Shown piece by piece: positions 20,478-29,137 of a stretch of 64,000 bases of DNA. The stretch is from JAPPHY01 sp965247535. GTDB lineage: Bacteria; Chloroflexota; Dehalococcoidia; Lucifugimonadales; UBA2985. The notes below the pieces were generated by a model. It was not told where the DNA came from and made no database searches. It saw only the letters and a program-made list of their open reading frames with translations. How positions within the stretch are numbered: position 1 is the first letter of the stretch; each line of letters begins with the position of its first letter. The stretch spans positions 186,001 to 250,000 of the forward strand of contig OZ252018.1 of the NCBI GenBank assembly GCA_965247535.1, read 5' to 3'. Position numbers and translations under genes: made by a program.

Positions 20478-21764
20478 TTGAGCTTTCCCAACGCCAACCT
20501 GTTCCCCTACACCGCCGAGGTGGACGCCCGCGGCCGGCTGGCCCTGGGCGGATGCGATGCCGTGGAGCTGGCTGCCGAGTTCGGCACGCCGCTATACGTG
20601 TTCGACGAGGACACGCTGCGCGGCATGTGCCGGGAGTTCGTCGGGGGGTTCAAGTCTCGCTACCCCGACAGCTCGGTCATCTACGCCTGCAAGGCCTTCA
20701 TTAACGTGGGGTTGGCCCGGCTGCTCCTCGAGGAGGGCCTGGGACTGGACGTAGTGTCCGGCGGCGAGCTCGCAGTTGCGCTGCGGGTCGACTACCCGCC
20801 GGAGCGGATCTACTTCCACGGCAGCAACAAGAGCCGCGATGAGCTGGCGATGGCGCTCGAGTGCGGCATCGGCCGCGTGGTGGTCGATAACTTCCACGAG
20901 CTGTCCCTGCTCGCAGAGCTGGCGTCCGAGCGGGGCGTGGTCCAGGACATAACGCTCCGCGTCTCGCCGGGCGTGGACCCGCACACCCACGTCTACACGA
21001 CGACGGGAGTCCTGGACAGCAAGTTCGGATTCGCCATCCAGACGGGCGACGCGGCGGAGGCCGCCGAGCGGGCCGGCGGCGTGAGCAGCGTGCGGCTGGT
21101 GGGCCTCCACTTCCATCTCGGCTCGCCCATATTCGAGCTGGAGCCGTATACCCGTGCCATGGAGATAACGCTTGACTTCGCCGCCCGGCAGGGGCTGACG
21201 ATGTCCGAGATCAGCCCGGGCGGAGGGTTCGCGATCGCGTATACGAGAGACCAGGAGCCGCCGCCGGTCGAGGCGTACGCGGAGGCCATCGCCGCGCCTC
21301 TGCCCGCAGAGGGCGGCCCGCACCTGGTTGTGGAGCCGGGCCGCGCCATAGTCGGGCGGGCCGGCGTTGCCCTCTACAGAGCGGGCGCCGTGAAGGACGT
21401 GCCGGGCGTGAGACGGTACGTGTCGGTGGACGGCGGCATGGGCGACAACATACGCCCCGCGCTCTACCAGGCGCAGTACGAGGCGGTCATAGCGAACAAG
21501 ATGGTGGAGGAGGAGTGGGAGGCCGTATCGATTGCCGGCAGGTTCTGCGAGTCGGGCGACGTGCTGCTGCGCGACGTGCTCATCCCGCGGCTGGAGCCGG
21601 GCGACGTGCTGGCCGTTCCCGCGTCGGGTGCCTACGCTCCCGCCATGGCCAGTAACTACAACCTTGTGCCCAGGCCTGCCATCGTCATGGTGAAGGACGG
21701 GCGCGCCGGCCTCATTCGTCGCCGCGAGTCGTACGAAGACCTCATGCGGCACGACGTGGTCTGA
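20478..21764 (+). CDS. lysA: Diaminopimelate decarboxylase
   Basis: 428 residues. PLP enzyme making lysine from meso-diaminopimelate. YACKAFINVGLARLLLEEGL holds the PLP Lys. HFHLGSPIFE and EISPGGGFAIAY bind substrate and phosphate, VEPGRAIVGRAG follows, and the active-site Cys of GRFCESGDVLLRDV comes from the partner subunit. TTG 20478 is preferred since GGGGAGGA lies 7 nt upstream; the longer start at 20448 has no such site. Confidence 0.94.
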   Translation: MSFPNANLFPYTAEVDARGRLALGGCDAVELAAEFGTPLYVFDEDTLRGMCREFVGGFKSRYPDSSVIYACKAFINVGLARLLLEEGLGLDVVSGGELAVALRVDYPPERIYFHGSNKSRDELAMALECGIGRVVVDNFHELSLLAELASERGVVQDITLRVSPGVDPHTHVYTTTGVLDSKFGFAIQTGDAAEAAERAGGVSSVRLVGLHFHLGSPIFELEPYTRAMEITLDFAARQGLTMSEISPGGGFAIAYTRDQEPPPVEAYAEAIAAPLPAEGGPHLVVEPGRAIVGRAGVALYRAGAVKDVPGVRRYVSVDGGMGDNIRPALYQAQYEAVIANKMVEEEWEAVSIAGRFCESGDVLLRDVLIPRLEPGDVLAVPASGAYAPAMASNYNLVPRPAIVMVKDGRAGLIRRRESYEDLMRHDVV

Positions 21765-21791
21765 AGGCGCCAGCGGGCTGACTGCCGGACC

Positions 21792-22823
21792 ATGTGGCAA
21801 ATCGCGGGTCACGACGAGGCCGTTTCGCTCCTCTCCAAGAGCATTGAGAGGGAGAAGCTGTCGCATGCATACCTGTTCGTGGGGCCGCCGAGGGTGGGCA
21901 AGGCCACGCTGGCAATGATCCTGGCGCAGGCCGTGAACTGCCTCGTAGACACCGGCGAGCGACCGTGTGGCGAGTGTTCCCAGTGCGTTCGCATAGCGGC
22001 GGGGCAGCACCCGGACGTGCAGAGCATTGACCTTTCCTCCGCCCAGTCGTCCACGCGGAGGGAGATTGGCATTGACCAGGTGCGGGAGGCGCAGCGGGCT
22101 GCGGCGCTCATGCCATTCGAGGGACGCCGCCGAGTGTTCATCTTTCCGGATGCGCCGTCGCTCAGCCAGGAGGCTTCCAACGCCCTCCTCAAGCTTCTCG
22201 AGGAGCCTCCCGAGTCCGTGCTTCTTCTGCTCATCGCCGCCGACGAGGGCGCCGTACTGCCCACCATCCTTTCTCGCTGCCAGCGAGTCGAGCTTGGCCG
22301 GCTGCCTGTCGAGACCATCACGGGCGAGCTCGTCCGATCCCGCGGCGTGCCGCAGGACGAGGCGGAATCCCTAGCCCGGCTGTCCGGCGGTAGCATCGGC
22401 TGGGCGATGGAGGCCGCCGCGCGCCCTGAAGTCCTGCAGGAGTACGCGGACGAGCTTGAGCGTGTGTCTGCGCTGCTCGACGAGGGACTGGAGGGGCGCT
22501 TCGCATATGCCGAGGAGACTGCGAGCCTCTACGCCAGGGACCGGGAGAGGGCTATGTCGCGGCTCAGGACCGCGCTGGGCTGGTGGCGCGACCTACTCGC
22601 GCTCAAGGAGGGCGGCGAGGCGCTGGTGTCGAACACGCCGGCGATGGAGTCGCTGAGGCGTCACGCAGGGTGGATCACTTCGCCCCAGGCCGTCGAAGCC
22701 GTCGGCCGTATCCGGGAGGCCACCGGCCACCTGGAGGCGAACGTCAACCCAAGGCTGGCGCTGGAGGTGATGGTGCTTGGCTTCCCCCGTGGCGCCTCGC
22801 AGGCGGAAAGAAAGGTGGGTTGA
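21792..22823 (+). CDS. holB: DNA polymerase III delta-prime subunit
   Basis: 343 residues. A clamp-loader subunit. MWQIAGHDEAVSLLSKSIER, Walker A-like FVGPPRVGKATLAM, zinc module C-x9-CGECSQC (around residues 50-66), RRVFIFPDAPSLSQEASNAL and LLKLLEEPPES with SRCQR are the standard delta-prime blocks. The C-terminal collar domain is helical. The next gene is the N-domain of a RicT-like protein and starts on the base after this stop codon, as in the holB-ricT pairing of Firmicutes. Confidence 0.92.
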   Translation: MWQIAGHDEAVSLLSKSIEREKLSHAYLFVGPPRVGKATLAMILAQAVNCLVDTGERPCGECSQCVRIAAGQHPDVQSIDLSSAQSSTRREIGIDQVREAQRAAALMPFEGRRRVFIFPDAPSLSQEASNALLKLLEEPPESVLLLLIAADEGAVLPTILSRCQRVELGRLPVETITGELVRSRGVPQDEAESLARLSGGSIGWAMEAAARPEVLQEYADELERVSALLDEGLEGRFAYAEETASLYARDRERAMSRLRTALGWWRDLLALKEGGEALVSNTPAMESLRRHAGWITSPQAVEAVGRIREATGHLEANVNPRLALEVMVLGFPRGASQAERKVG

Positions 22824-23051
22824 GTGTCCAGACTGATTGGCGTGAGGATCCCATCCGAGCAACGTGTCCGCTACCTGGACGCAGGCGAAGTCGACGTGGC
22901 CCTACTGGACCGCGTGGTGGTGGAGACCGAGCGAGGGGAGGAGACTGCGCAGGTGGTGATCGGCCCGGAGCAGGTGGTGTACAGCGAGGCGCGCGGCCCC
23001 TTTGGGAGCGTGATCAGGAAGGCGGATCCGGAGTCGCCGCAGGGGACTTAG
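22824..23051 (+). CDS. RicT/PSP1-like N-terminal domain protein (short)
   Basis: 75 residues: LIGVRIPSEQRVRYLDAGEV, DVALLDRVVVETERGEETAQ and VVIGPEQVV, ending SVIRKADPESPQ. This matches only the first 65 or so residues of the PSP1/RicT (YaaT) family, whose members are usually about 270 residues and contain a Cys-rich PSP1 C-terminal domain that is absent here. The GTG start directly follows the holB stop, the conserved position of ricT. The 3' end overlaps the convergent HNH gene. It may be a naturally reduced form or a truncation that was kept. Confidence 0.65.
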   Translation: MSRLIGVRIPSEQRVRYLDAGEVDVALLDRVVVETERGEETAQVVIGPEQVVYSEARGPFGSVIRKADPESPQGT

Positions 23052-23601
23052 CCGCTCTTCCAACGGCGCTGGGCCGGAGCTCGCTGAGCCACGGCACGTA
23101 GTTCAGCCACTCCTCGCGAATGGGCCCGTGCGAAAAGATGGCGTACGGGTTCGGCTTCGGCGGGAGGATCTCGCCGGGGAGAAGCATACCCGCCTCCTGG
23201 GGCGTGCGCCCCGCCTTGCGGTGGTTGCAGGACATGCAGGCGCTTACCACGTTCTCCCACGTGTGGGCCCCGCCGCGGTACCTCGGAATCACGTGGTCGA
23301 GCGTGAGCTGTCGGGTCTCGCGGCCGCAGTACAGGCACGTGAAGTTGTCGCGCAGGAAGACCTCGCGTCGGGACAGGCGGCGCTGGAGCAGCGGCCTCCG
23401 TATGAGGTACACAAGCCGTATCACGGACGGCAGCGGGAACGAGGTGGCGGTTGTTCGCAGCCTGCCGCGGCCGTTCTGCAGAAGCTCAGCCTTGCCCACG
23501 TCCAGCAGGACTACGGCACGGCGCACTGTGCACACGTTGAGCGGCTGGTAGTTCTGGTTCAGGACCAGGACGGGTGCGCCGGTTGACGATGAGCCGTTCA
23601 T
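23014..23601 (-). CDS. HNH endonuclease family protein
   Basis: 195 residues. APVLVLNQNYQPLNVCTVRR and AVVLLDVGKAEL form the N-terminal domain. The HNH core is NFTCLYCGRETRQLTLDHVI followed by PRYRGGAHTWENVVSACMSC and NHRKAGRTP, with two CxxC zinc knuckles and the catalytic His of LDHV. This protein type is widespread and single-copy in Chloroflexota and Actinobacteria; its physiological role is not established. Its start overlaps the end of cvpA by 4 bp, so the two form an operon. Confidence 0.9.
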   Translation of the reverse strand: MNGSSSTGAPVLVLNQNYQPLNVCTVRRAVVLLDVGKAELLQNGRGRLRTTATSFPLPSVIRLVYLIRRPLLQRRLSRREVFLRDNFTCLYCGRETRQLTLDHVIPRYRGGAHTWENVVSACMSCNHRKAGRTPQEAGMLLPGEILPPKPNPYAIFSHGPIREEWLNYVPWLSELRPSAVGRAAKSPAATPDPPS

Positions 23602-24215
23602 GAACCCTCCCGGCTCCCGCCGTTGATCTGCGCCTCCAGTATGTCCAAAGCAGCGTCGAAGTCGTCCGGAACAAAGCCCATCGCGTCGCCGGGAATGGAC
23701 CGGCGCGCCTCCAGGTAGGCCGGGACTAGTGCGGACTCTATCAGCGAGTCGTTGAGACCCGTCTGGAGTTCAGTCCTGTCAATGCCCTCCAGATCAACCA
23801 CCTCGAACTCCTTTGGCAGGTCGCTGGCCAGTCTTGCCATCATGGCGATTAGACCGCCCGTAAGCGCAAGCCCCAGTACGATGCCAAGGGCGGCGCCTCC
23901 CAGATTGTCCATCCACTGGACGGAGACGGCCTTCATCATACTGTTGAGCGGCCCCTTGAGCACTCCCCGGAGCGCCTGTACCGCCAGGAACACGACGGTC
24001 GCTATGGCGGCGTAGGCGATGACCGTTGCAAGCGTGTCGCTGAACAGGGAATCGGTGAACAGCTCCGAGACGTCGTCGCTGACATGGCCGGCCACGAAGA
24101 CGCCAGCGGCCGCGCCTCCCGCAAGGAAGGCGGCGTTGAATAGCCCGGTCCTCCAACCCAGCAGAATGCTGATTCCCAGCAGGAATAGGATGGCTAAGTC
24201 AAGCCAGTTCAACAA
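23598..24215 (-). CDS. CvpA family membrane protein
   Basis: 205 residues. Four predicted transmembrane helices: LDLAILFLLGISILLGWRTG, FLAGGAAAGVFVAGH, TVIAYAAIATVVFLAVQAL and AALGIVLGLALTGGLIAMMA. A cytoplasmic or extracellular tail follows. The pattern is that of CvpA/colicin V production proteins, which are linked to envelope stress. The start is TTG 24215, with a second TTG following. It leads a two-gene operon with the HNH protein. Confidence 0.85.
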   Translation of the reverse strand: MLNWLDLAILFLLGISILLGWRTGLFNAAFLAGGAAAGVFVAGHVSDDVSELFTDSLFSDTLATVIAYAAIATVVFLAVQALRGVLKGPLNSMMKAVSVQWMDNLGGAALGIVLGLALTGGLIAMMARLASDLPKEFEVVDLEGIDRTELQTGLNDSLIESALVPAYLEARRSIPGDAMGFVPDDFDAALDILEAQINGGSREGS

Positions 24216-24257
24216 TGCACCATGCCGAATATGGCGCTCACTTCAGGAATACGACAC

Positions 24258-24286
24258 AGTGTAGCACACGGCCACTGCATGGGCAA
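24258..24286 (-). promoter_or_regulatory. cvpA-HNH operon promoter
   Basis: On the minus strand TTGCCC (24281-24286), 17 bp, TACACT (24258-24263). Confidence 0.5.
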
Positions 24287-24374
24287 AGCTGAGACCGTGG
24301 TGTGCCCCAATTACCTTTTGCTCTGCCGGAGCACGGGCGACCTGCAGGCTCGACGCGGCGAGAAAATGCGCGGA

Positions 24375-25250
24375 CTACTTCCGGCACGCCTCAATCAGCC
24401 TCTGCGCCGCTTCGTAGTCGCGCAGGCCGCGGGGCAGGACCGGCGGCACAAGGTAGATGCGGTCGTGCCCGTCGGCCATGAGGCAGCGCCCAAGCTCGAT
24501 CGCTATCTCCTCGCCCGGCCGACCGGCATCCAGCTGCCGCTGCACGTCCTCAGGCACCTCGCTAAACGACAAGCCGCCCTTTGCCGGTACCTGCAGGCCC
24601 ACAAACAGCGGGCAAGGCAGTTCCTCCCCGGCAACGGCGCGGTAGCACTCGAGGAATTCCGCCACCCGCGCGGGTTCGAAGACGGGCTGCGTGACCAGAA
24701 AGTCCGCGCCGGCTGTCACCTTGCGATTAGCTAGCGCGGCCTCCTTCGCGACGTCCTTGCCGAGGTCCGCCACGGCGCCCACGCAGAAGGAGGTGGGCGC
24801 ACGTAGGGGCAGTTCGCGGTAGTCAACGGCGTGATTCATGTCCTTGATGGCCCTGATGAGCTCCGTAGCGCGGAAGCCGTCCGCCGTCCGCGCGCCCGAC
24901 GTCGAAGGGCGGTCTCCCGCCACAACGATCACGTTCTCGAGTCCCAGAAGCGCGGCGCCCAGGAGATGGCTCTGTACGGCTAGCCGGTTCATGTCCCTGG
25001 TGGCGATGGTGAATACCACCTGCTTGCCGAAGCGCTGCCTGATGGCGAGCGCCGTCATGGCGGAGTTGGCGCGTACGGAGCCTCCGGGGCTGTAGGCCAC
25101 GGACAGGAAGTCGGCGTCCAGCAGGCGTGCGCCGTCCAGGAGTTGCGGGTCCGGCCCGCGCGGCGGCGAGAAGTCGCAGATGAACGCAGGCCCCCCTTGG
25201 CCTGTGTACTCGGACACGCGGGTCACGGCCCACCCCGCGTCGCAGCCCAT
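24375..25250 (-). CDS. metF: Methylenetetrahydrofolate reductase
   Basis: 291 residues. Reduces methylene-THF to methyl-THF using bound FAD. ICDFSPPRGPD at the start, LSVAYSPGGSVRANSAMTAL, VVFTIATRDMNRLAVQSHL, NVIVVAGDRP, ADFLVTQPVFEPARVAEFL and PCPLFVGLQVP are the TIM-barrel blocks. The protein is close to the short reductases of one-carbon pathways rather than the fused eukaryotic type. ATG 25250 is listed; GTG 25217 is an alternative because the promoter leaves almost no leader before 25250. Confidence 0.88.
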   Translation of the reverse strand: MGCDAGWAVTRVSEYTGQGGPAFICDFSPPRGPDPQLLDGARLLDADFLSVAYSPGGSVRANSAMTALAIRQRFGKQVVFTIATRDMNRLAVQSHLLGAALLGLENVIVVAGDRPSTSGARTADGFRATELIRAIKDMNHAVDYRELPLRAPTSFCVGAVADLGKDVAKEAALANRKVTAGADFLVTQPVFEPARVAEFLECYRAVAGEELPCPLFVGLQVPAKGGLSFSEVPEDVQRQLDAGRPGEEIAIELGRCLMADGHDRIYLVPPVLPRGLRDYEAAQRLIEACRK

Positions 25251-25268
25251 GCGCTACTCATCGTACCA

Positions 25269-25298
25269 ATTCTACAGTTGCTCTCGCGTTTAGTACAA
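25269..25298 (-). promoter_or_regulatory. Possible metF promoter
   Basis: On the minus strand TTGTAC (25293-25298), 18 bp, TAGAAT (25269-25274), about 18 bp before the first ATG. Confidence 0.4.
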
Positions 25299-25355
25299 TG
25301 CGCGGGCCGCCAGGTTGAGGCTGTCGCAATGCAGCAGAGTACAAAGCTCGGACGC

Positions 25356-25384
25356 TTTACAGCCGCCCGCAGGGGACTTACAAT
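25356..25384 (+). promoter_or_regulatory. greA promoter
   Basis: TTTACA (25356-25361), 17 bp, TACAAT (25379-25384). A start site near 25391 leaves a leader of about 54 nt before GTG 25445. Confidence 0.6.
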
Positions 25385-25444
25385 AGCACCCAGTTGAGGG
25401 GAGCCGGCGGTTCCTCTCTCATTTTTCGCGTTGCGGAGGGAGCC

Positions 25445-25915
25445 GTGCCAGGTAGAGAGAGCTACCTCACCAGGGAAGGGCTGACCAGGCTGGAAGCGGA
25501 GCTTGACGGGCTGCGCACCAACCGGCGACAGCAGGTCGCCGAGCGTATCCAGAAGGCCAAGGAGCTGGGTGGCACGGTGGACAACGCCGAATACGACGAC
25601 TCGAAGAACGAGCAGGCCTTCATCGAGGGGCGAATCCTCACCCTGGAACGCATCACCGGCGGCGCTATCATCATCGGCGGTGACATTACGCTCTCCGGCG
25701 AGGTGCAGATGGGCGGCCTCGTGACCCTTCTGAACCAGAACGGGAACGAGGAAAAGTACACGATTGTGGGCAGCCCTGAGGCTGACCCGGCGCAGGGCCG
25801 GATCTCCAACGAGTCTCCCGTGGGCAAGGCCCTCCTGAACAAGCGCGTCGGCGATGAGGTGCACGTCAACACCCCTGCCGGCACCGTGACGCTGACCATA
25901 TCGAGCATAAGCTAG
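25445..25915 (+). CDS. greA: Transcription elongation factor GreA
   Basis: 156 residues. Stimulates transcript cleavage by backtracked RNA polymerase. The N-terminal coiled coil reads YLTREGLTRLEAELDGLRTN and ELGGTVDNAEYDDSKNEQAF. At the tip, the DNAEY segment carries the acidic residues that act in the polymerase active site. The FKBP-like C-terminal domain ends GDEVHVNTPAGTVTLTI. GTG 25445 has GGAGGG 4 nt upstream. lysS follows after 26 bp on the same strand, so greA, lysS and serS may be one unit. Confidence 0.94.
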   Translation: MPGRESYLTREGLTRLEAELDGLRTNRRQQVAERIQKAKELGGTVDNAEYDDSKNEQAFIEGRILTLERITGGAIIIGGDITLSGEVQMGGLVTLLNQNGNEEKYTIVGSPEADPAQGRISNESPVGKALLNKRVGDEVHVNTPAGTVTLTISSIS

Positions 25916-25941
25916 CCGTCGATCGGGATAGACCACACGCC

Positions 25942-27429
25942 ATGGCCGGACAAGGCGGAGACCTCCTGTTCAGCCGTCGAGAGAAGCTGCGACGGCTGAG
26001 AAGCAGAGGTACGGAGCCGTTCCCCAACACCTACCGGCGGACCCACACCATCCGGGACGCAATCGATTGCTTCCGGGCGCGGGAACGCGAGGACGGGCCG
26101 CAGGCCCGTACGGAGGCCGTGTCGCTGGCAGGACGAATCGTGTCTCTCAGGGGCATGGGCAGGGCCACCTTCCTGAACATCCAGGACGCAACAGGAGACG
26201 TCCAGGTGCACCTGCGGCGAGACGTTCTGCAGGACGAGTACGAGCTGACCCGAGACCTGGATCTCGGCGACTTCCTTGGCGCCCGCGGGTCGCTCTTCCT
26301 CACGCGCACCGGCGAGGTGACGCTTGAGGCGGCCGAGATGACCATCCTGGCGAAGTCCGTGAGGCCGCCGCCGGAGAAGTGGCACGGGCTTTCCGACGTG
26401 GAAACCAGGCATCGGCAGAGGTATCTGGACCTGATGGCAAGCCCGGAGGTGCGGCAGGGCTTCCGGCTTCGCAGCAGTATCGTCGGCGCGGTGCGCCGCT
26501 TTCTGGAGGGCCGCGGCTTTATCGAGGTTGAGACGCCCGTGCTCGTGCCCATCGCGGCCGGCGCGATGGCCCAGCCGTTTGCCACGCACCACAACGCCCT
26601 CGACCGCGACCTGTTCCTGCGTATCGCAACGGAGCTCTATCTCAAGCGTCTCATCATCGGCGGGATGGACAAGGTGTTCGAGATCGGGCGCGTATTCCGA
26701 AACGAGGGAATTGACCAGGACCACAACCCGGAGTTCACCCTGCTGGAGAGCTACGAGGCCTACGCGGACTACAGTGACGTGATGGAAATGGTTGAGCAGA
26801 TGGTGTCCAGCGTGGCCCTGGAGGCGCTGGGGACCACAGTCGTCCCCTTCGGCGAGGAGGCTATCGACTTTACGCCTCCGTGGCGCAGGGTCAGCCTTCG
26901 GGAGGAGACGCTGCGCTGCACGGGCATCGACTTCCAGCAGTACGCGGACGCCCCCGCACTCGCCGAGGCGATGCGGGCCAGTGGCATACACGTGGAGGGA
27001 CGCGACAGCCGCGGGAGGCTCATCGACAAGCTGGTGTCGACCGGCGTGGAGCCTCAGCTGGTGCAGCCTACGTTCCTCATCGACTACCCCGTGGAGATGT
27101 CGCCGCTGGCCAAGCAGAAGCCCGGAGATCCGACCCTGGTTGAGCGCTTCGAGGGATTCGCGGGGGGTATGGAGATCGCGAACGCCTTCAGCGAGCTGAA
27201 CGATCCGGACGAGCAGCGCAGCCGCTTCATGGAGCAGGAGGAGCTGCGCAGAGCCACGAACGCGGAGGAGGACACCGACCGCCTTGACGAGGACTTCCTG
27301 CTGGCCCTGGAGTACGGGATGCCGCCCACAGGGGGCCTCGGCATGGGCGTCGACCGGCTGGTCATGCTTCTCACCGGGAAGCCGTCAATACGTGAGGTCG
27401 TCCTGTTTCCGCAGTTGAAGGAGAGGTAG
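25942..27429 (+). CDS. lysS: Lysyl-tRNA synthetase, class II
   Basis: 495 residues. An N-terminal OB-fold anticodon-binding domain (GRIVSLRGMGRATFLNIQDA) precedes the class II catalytic core. Motif 1 is around EVETPVLVPIAAGAMAQPF, motif 2 is FEIGRVFRNEGIDQDHNPEF and motif 3 is GGLGMGVDRLVMLLTGKPSI, followed by REVVLFPQL. The order and length are those of bacterial LysRS. serS begins 6 bp downstream. Confidence 0.96.
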   Translation: MAGQGGDLLFSRREKLRRLRSRGTEPFPNTYRRTHTIRDAIDCFRAREREDGPQARTEAVSLAGRIVSLRGMGRATFLNIQDATGDVQVHLRRDVLQDEYELTRDLDLGDFLGARGSLFLTRTGEVTLEAAEMTILAKSVRPPPEKWHGLSDVETRHRQRYLDLMASPEVRQGFRLRSSIVGAVRRFLEGRGFIEVETPVLVPIAAGAMAQPFATHHNALDRDLFLRIATELYLKRLIIGGMDKVFEIGRVFRNEGIDQDHNPEFTLLESYEAYADYSDVMEMVEQMVSSVALEALGTTVVPFGEEAIDFTPPWRRVSLREETLRCTGIDFQQYADAPALAEAMRASGIHVEGRDSRGRLIDKLVSTGVEPQLVQPTFLIDYPVEMSPLAKQKPGDPTLVERFEGFAGGMEIANAFSELNDPDEQRSRFMEQEELRRATNAEEDTDRLDEDFLLALEYGMPPTGGLGMGVDRLVMLLTGKPSIREVVLFPQLKER

Positions 27430-27435
27430 CCGGAT

Positions 27436-28698
27436 ATGCTGAGCATCGATCTTGTTCGCAGCAACCCGGACGCGGTCAGGGGGGCTCTTGAGCGAAGGGG
27501 CGAGCACGCGCCCCTGGAAGCCATCGCAGCCCTGGACACCGAGAGGCGCACCCTCCTCACGGAGCTGGAAGGCCTGCGCGCCGAGCGCAACCGCGTGAGC
27601 CGCGAGATGGGACGCATGTCGGAAAGGCCGGCCGGTATGATCGAGGAGATGCGCCGCACCGGCGACCGCATCCGCGGCCTGGAGGAGCGGGTGAAGGAGG
27701 TGGAGACCGGCCTGGACGCGGAGCTTATGGCGCTTCCCAACCTGCCCCTGCCCGGCGTTCCGGACGGCGCGGACGAGTCCGCCAACACGGTTGTGGGCAC
27801 GTGGGGAACGCCCCGCTCCTACGACTTCTCGCCACTACCGCACTGGGACCTGGGCGAGCGCCTGGGAATCATCGACCTGTCCCGCGGCGCAAAGCTCTCC
27901 GGCTCGCGCTTCTTCGCGCTCTCGGGCGCCGGCGCACAGCTCCAGCGCGCCCTCACCTCCTGGATGATCGACCTCCACGTGCGGGACCACGGCTACCGAG
28001 AGGTCTACGTGCCCTACCTGGTACGAAGGGATACGATGTACGGCAGCGGCAATCTGCCGAAGTTCGCTGACAACCTCTACCACGACGAGGAGGACGACCT
28101 GTGGCTCATTCCGACGGCGGAGGTCCCCCTCACCGGCTTCCACCGAGACGAGATCCTTGAGCCGGGCACTCTCCCCATCTACTACGTAGCGCACACGCCG
28201 TCCTTCCGCCGCGAGAAGGCCGCCGCGGGCAAGGACACGCGCGGCATCAAGCGCGTTCACCAGTTCGACAAGGTGGAGCTGTACAAGCTGGTAGAGCCTG
28301 AGTCCTCGGGTCAGGAGCTCGAAAGGCTGCTGGAGGACGCACAGGACGTCTGCCGCGGCCTCGACATTCCGTATCGCGTGGTGCGGCTCTGTGCCGGCGA
28401 TATGGGATTCCCGTCCGCGGAGTCCTACGACCTGGAGATGTGGGCGCCGGGCTGCCAGGAGTGGCTGGAGGTGAGCTCATGCTCCAACTGCACCGACTTC
28501 CAGGCCAGGAGAGCCAACATACGCTTCAGGCCGCAGGCGGGCGCGAGACCGCAGTTTGTGCATACCCTGAACGGCTCAGGGCTGGCCCTCCCCAGGGTGC
28601 TCATTGCGATCCTGGAGACCTACCAGCAGGCCGACGGTTCCATCAGCGTGCCTGACGTCCTCAGGCCATACATGGGACTGGACACCATAGCCCTCTGA
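27436..28698 (+). CDS. serS: Seryl-tRNA synthetase
   Basis: 420 residues. The N-terminal long coiled-coil tRNA-binding arm spans roughly residues 25-100 (LDTERRTLLTELEGLRAERN, IRGLEERVKEVETGLDAELM). The class II core contains LIPTAEVPLTGFHRDEIL, FRREKAAAGKDTRGIKRVHQ with motif 2, EVSSCSNCTDFQARRANIRF and motif 3 NGSGLALPRVLIAILETYQQ. It is co-directional with lysS 6 bp upstream. It charges the tRNA-Ser species, including the GCT isoacceptor at 49089. Confidence 0.96.
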   Translation: MLSIDLVRSNPDAVRGALERRGEHAPLEAIAALDTERRTLLTELEGLRAERNRVSREMGRMSERPAGMIEEMRRTGDRIRGLEERVKEVETGLDAELMALPNLPLPGVPDGADESANTVVGTWGTPRSYDFSPLPHWDLGERLGIIDLSRGAKLSGSRFFALSGAGAQLQRALTSWMIDLHVRDHGYREVYVPYLVRRDTMYGSGNLPKFADNLYHDEEDDLWLIPTAEVPLTGFHRDEILEPGTLPIYYVAHTPSFRREKAAAGKDTRGIKRVHQFDKVELYKLVEPESSGQELERLLEDAQDVCRGLDIPYRVVRLCAGDMGFPSAESYDLEMWAPGCQEWLEVSSCSNCTDFQARRANIRFRPQAGARPQFVHTLNGSGLALPRVLIAILETYQQADGSISVPDVLRPYMGLDTIAL

Positions 28699-28765
28699 CG
28701 AGGGCGACAACGTTTGTGCGGAGGCAGAAAACGGGTATAGAGGGCTCACGGGAAAGGAGAGTATC

Positions 28766-29137
28766 ATGGCTTACGACATAACCGTTCTCATAGACGACCT
28801 GCCGGGGGCGCTGGCCCAGGTGGGCGAGACGCTGGGCAAGTCCGGAATCAACATCGAGGGCTACTCCTCCTCCACGGTCGGCATAAAGACGCAGCTTCAC
28901 GTGCTGGTCCAGGACGCGGAGGCGGCTAGGAGCGCGCTGGAGGCGAGCGGCATCCCGGTGCTGCAGGAGCGAGAGGTGCTCACCGTGGACATGGACGACA
29001 GTCCGGGCGAGCTGGGCAAGGTGGCCCGGCTGATCGCTGACGCGGGGGTCAACATAGACATGGTGTACATGGGCACCGATTCTCGGCTGGTGGTCGCCGC
29101 CTACGATCTGGACAAGGCCCGGCAAGCGTTGGGCTGA
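28766..29137 (+). CDS. Tandem ACT-domain protein
   Basis: 123 residues made of two ACT domains: YDITVLIDDLPGALAQVGET with GINIEGYSS, and LTVDMDDSPGELGKVARLIA with GVNIDMVYMG. ACT domains bind amino acids and control metabolic enzymes; stand-alone double-ACT proteins are presumed regulatory but without a defined partner. GGAAAGGAGA precedes the ATG. A TTGTGC-16-TATAGA promoter-like pair lies just upstream (TATAGA near 28736). Confidence 0.85.
   Translation: MAYDITVLIDDLPGALAQVGETLGKSGINIEGYSSSTVGIKTQLHVLVQDAEAARSALEASGIPVLQEREVLTVDMDDSPGELGKVARLIADAGVNIDMVYMGTDSRLVVAAYDLDKARQALG

Noticed and set aside
20592..22010. 472-codon open frame antisense to lysA and into holB
   Set aside because: Composition is that of a reverse-strand shadow (His, Arg, Val and Gln-rich), no family signature, and it lies over two well-supported genes.
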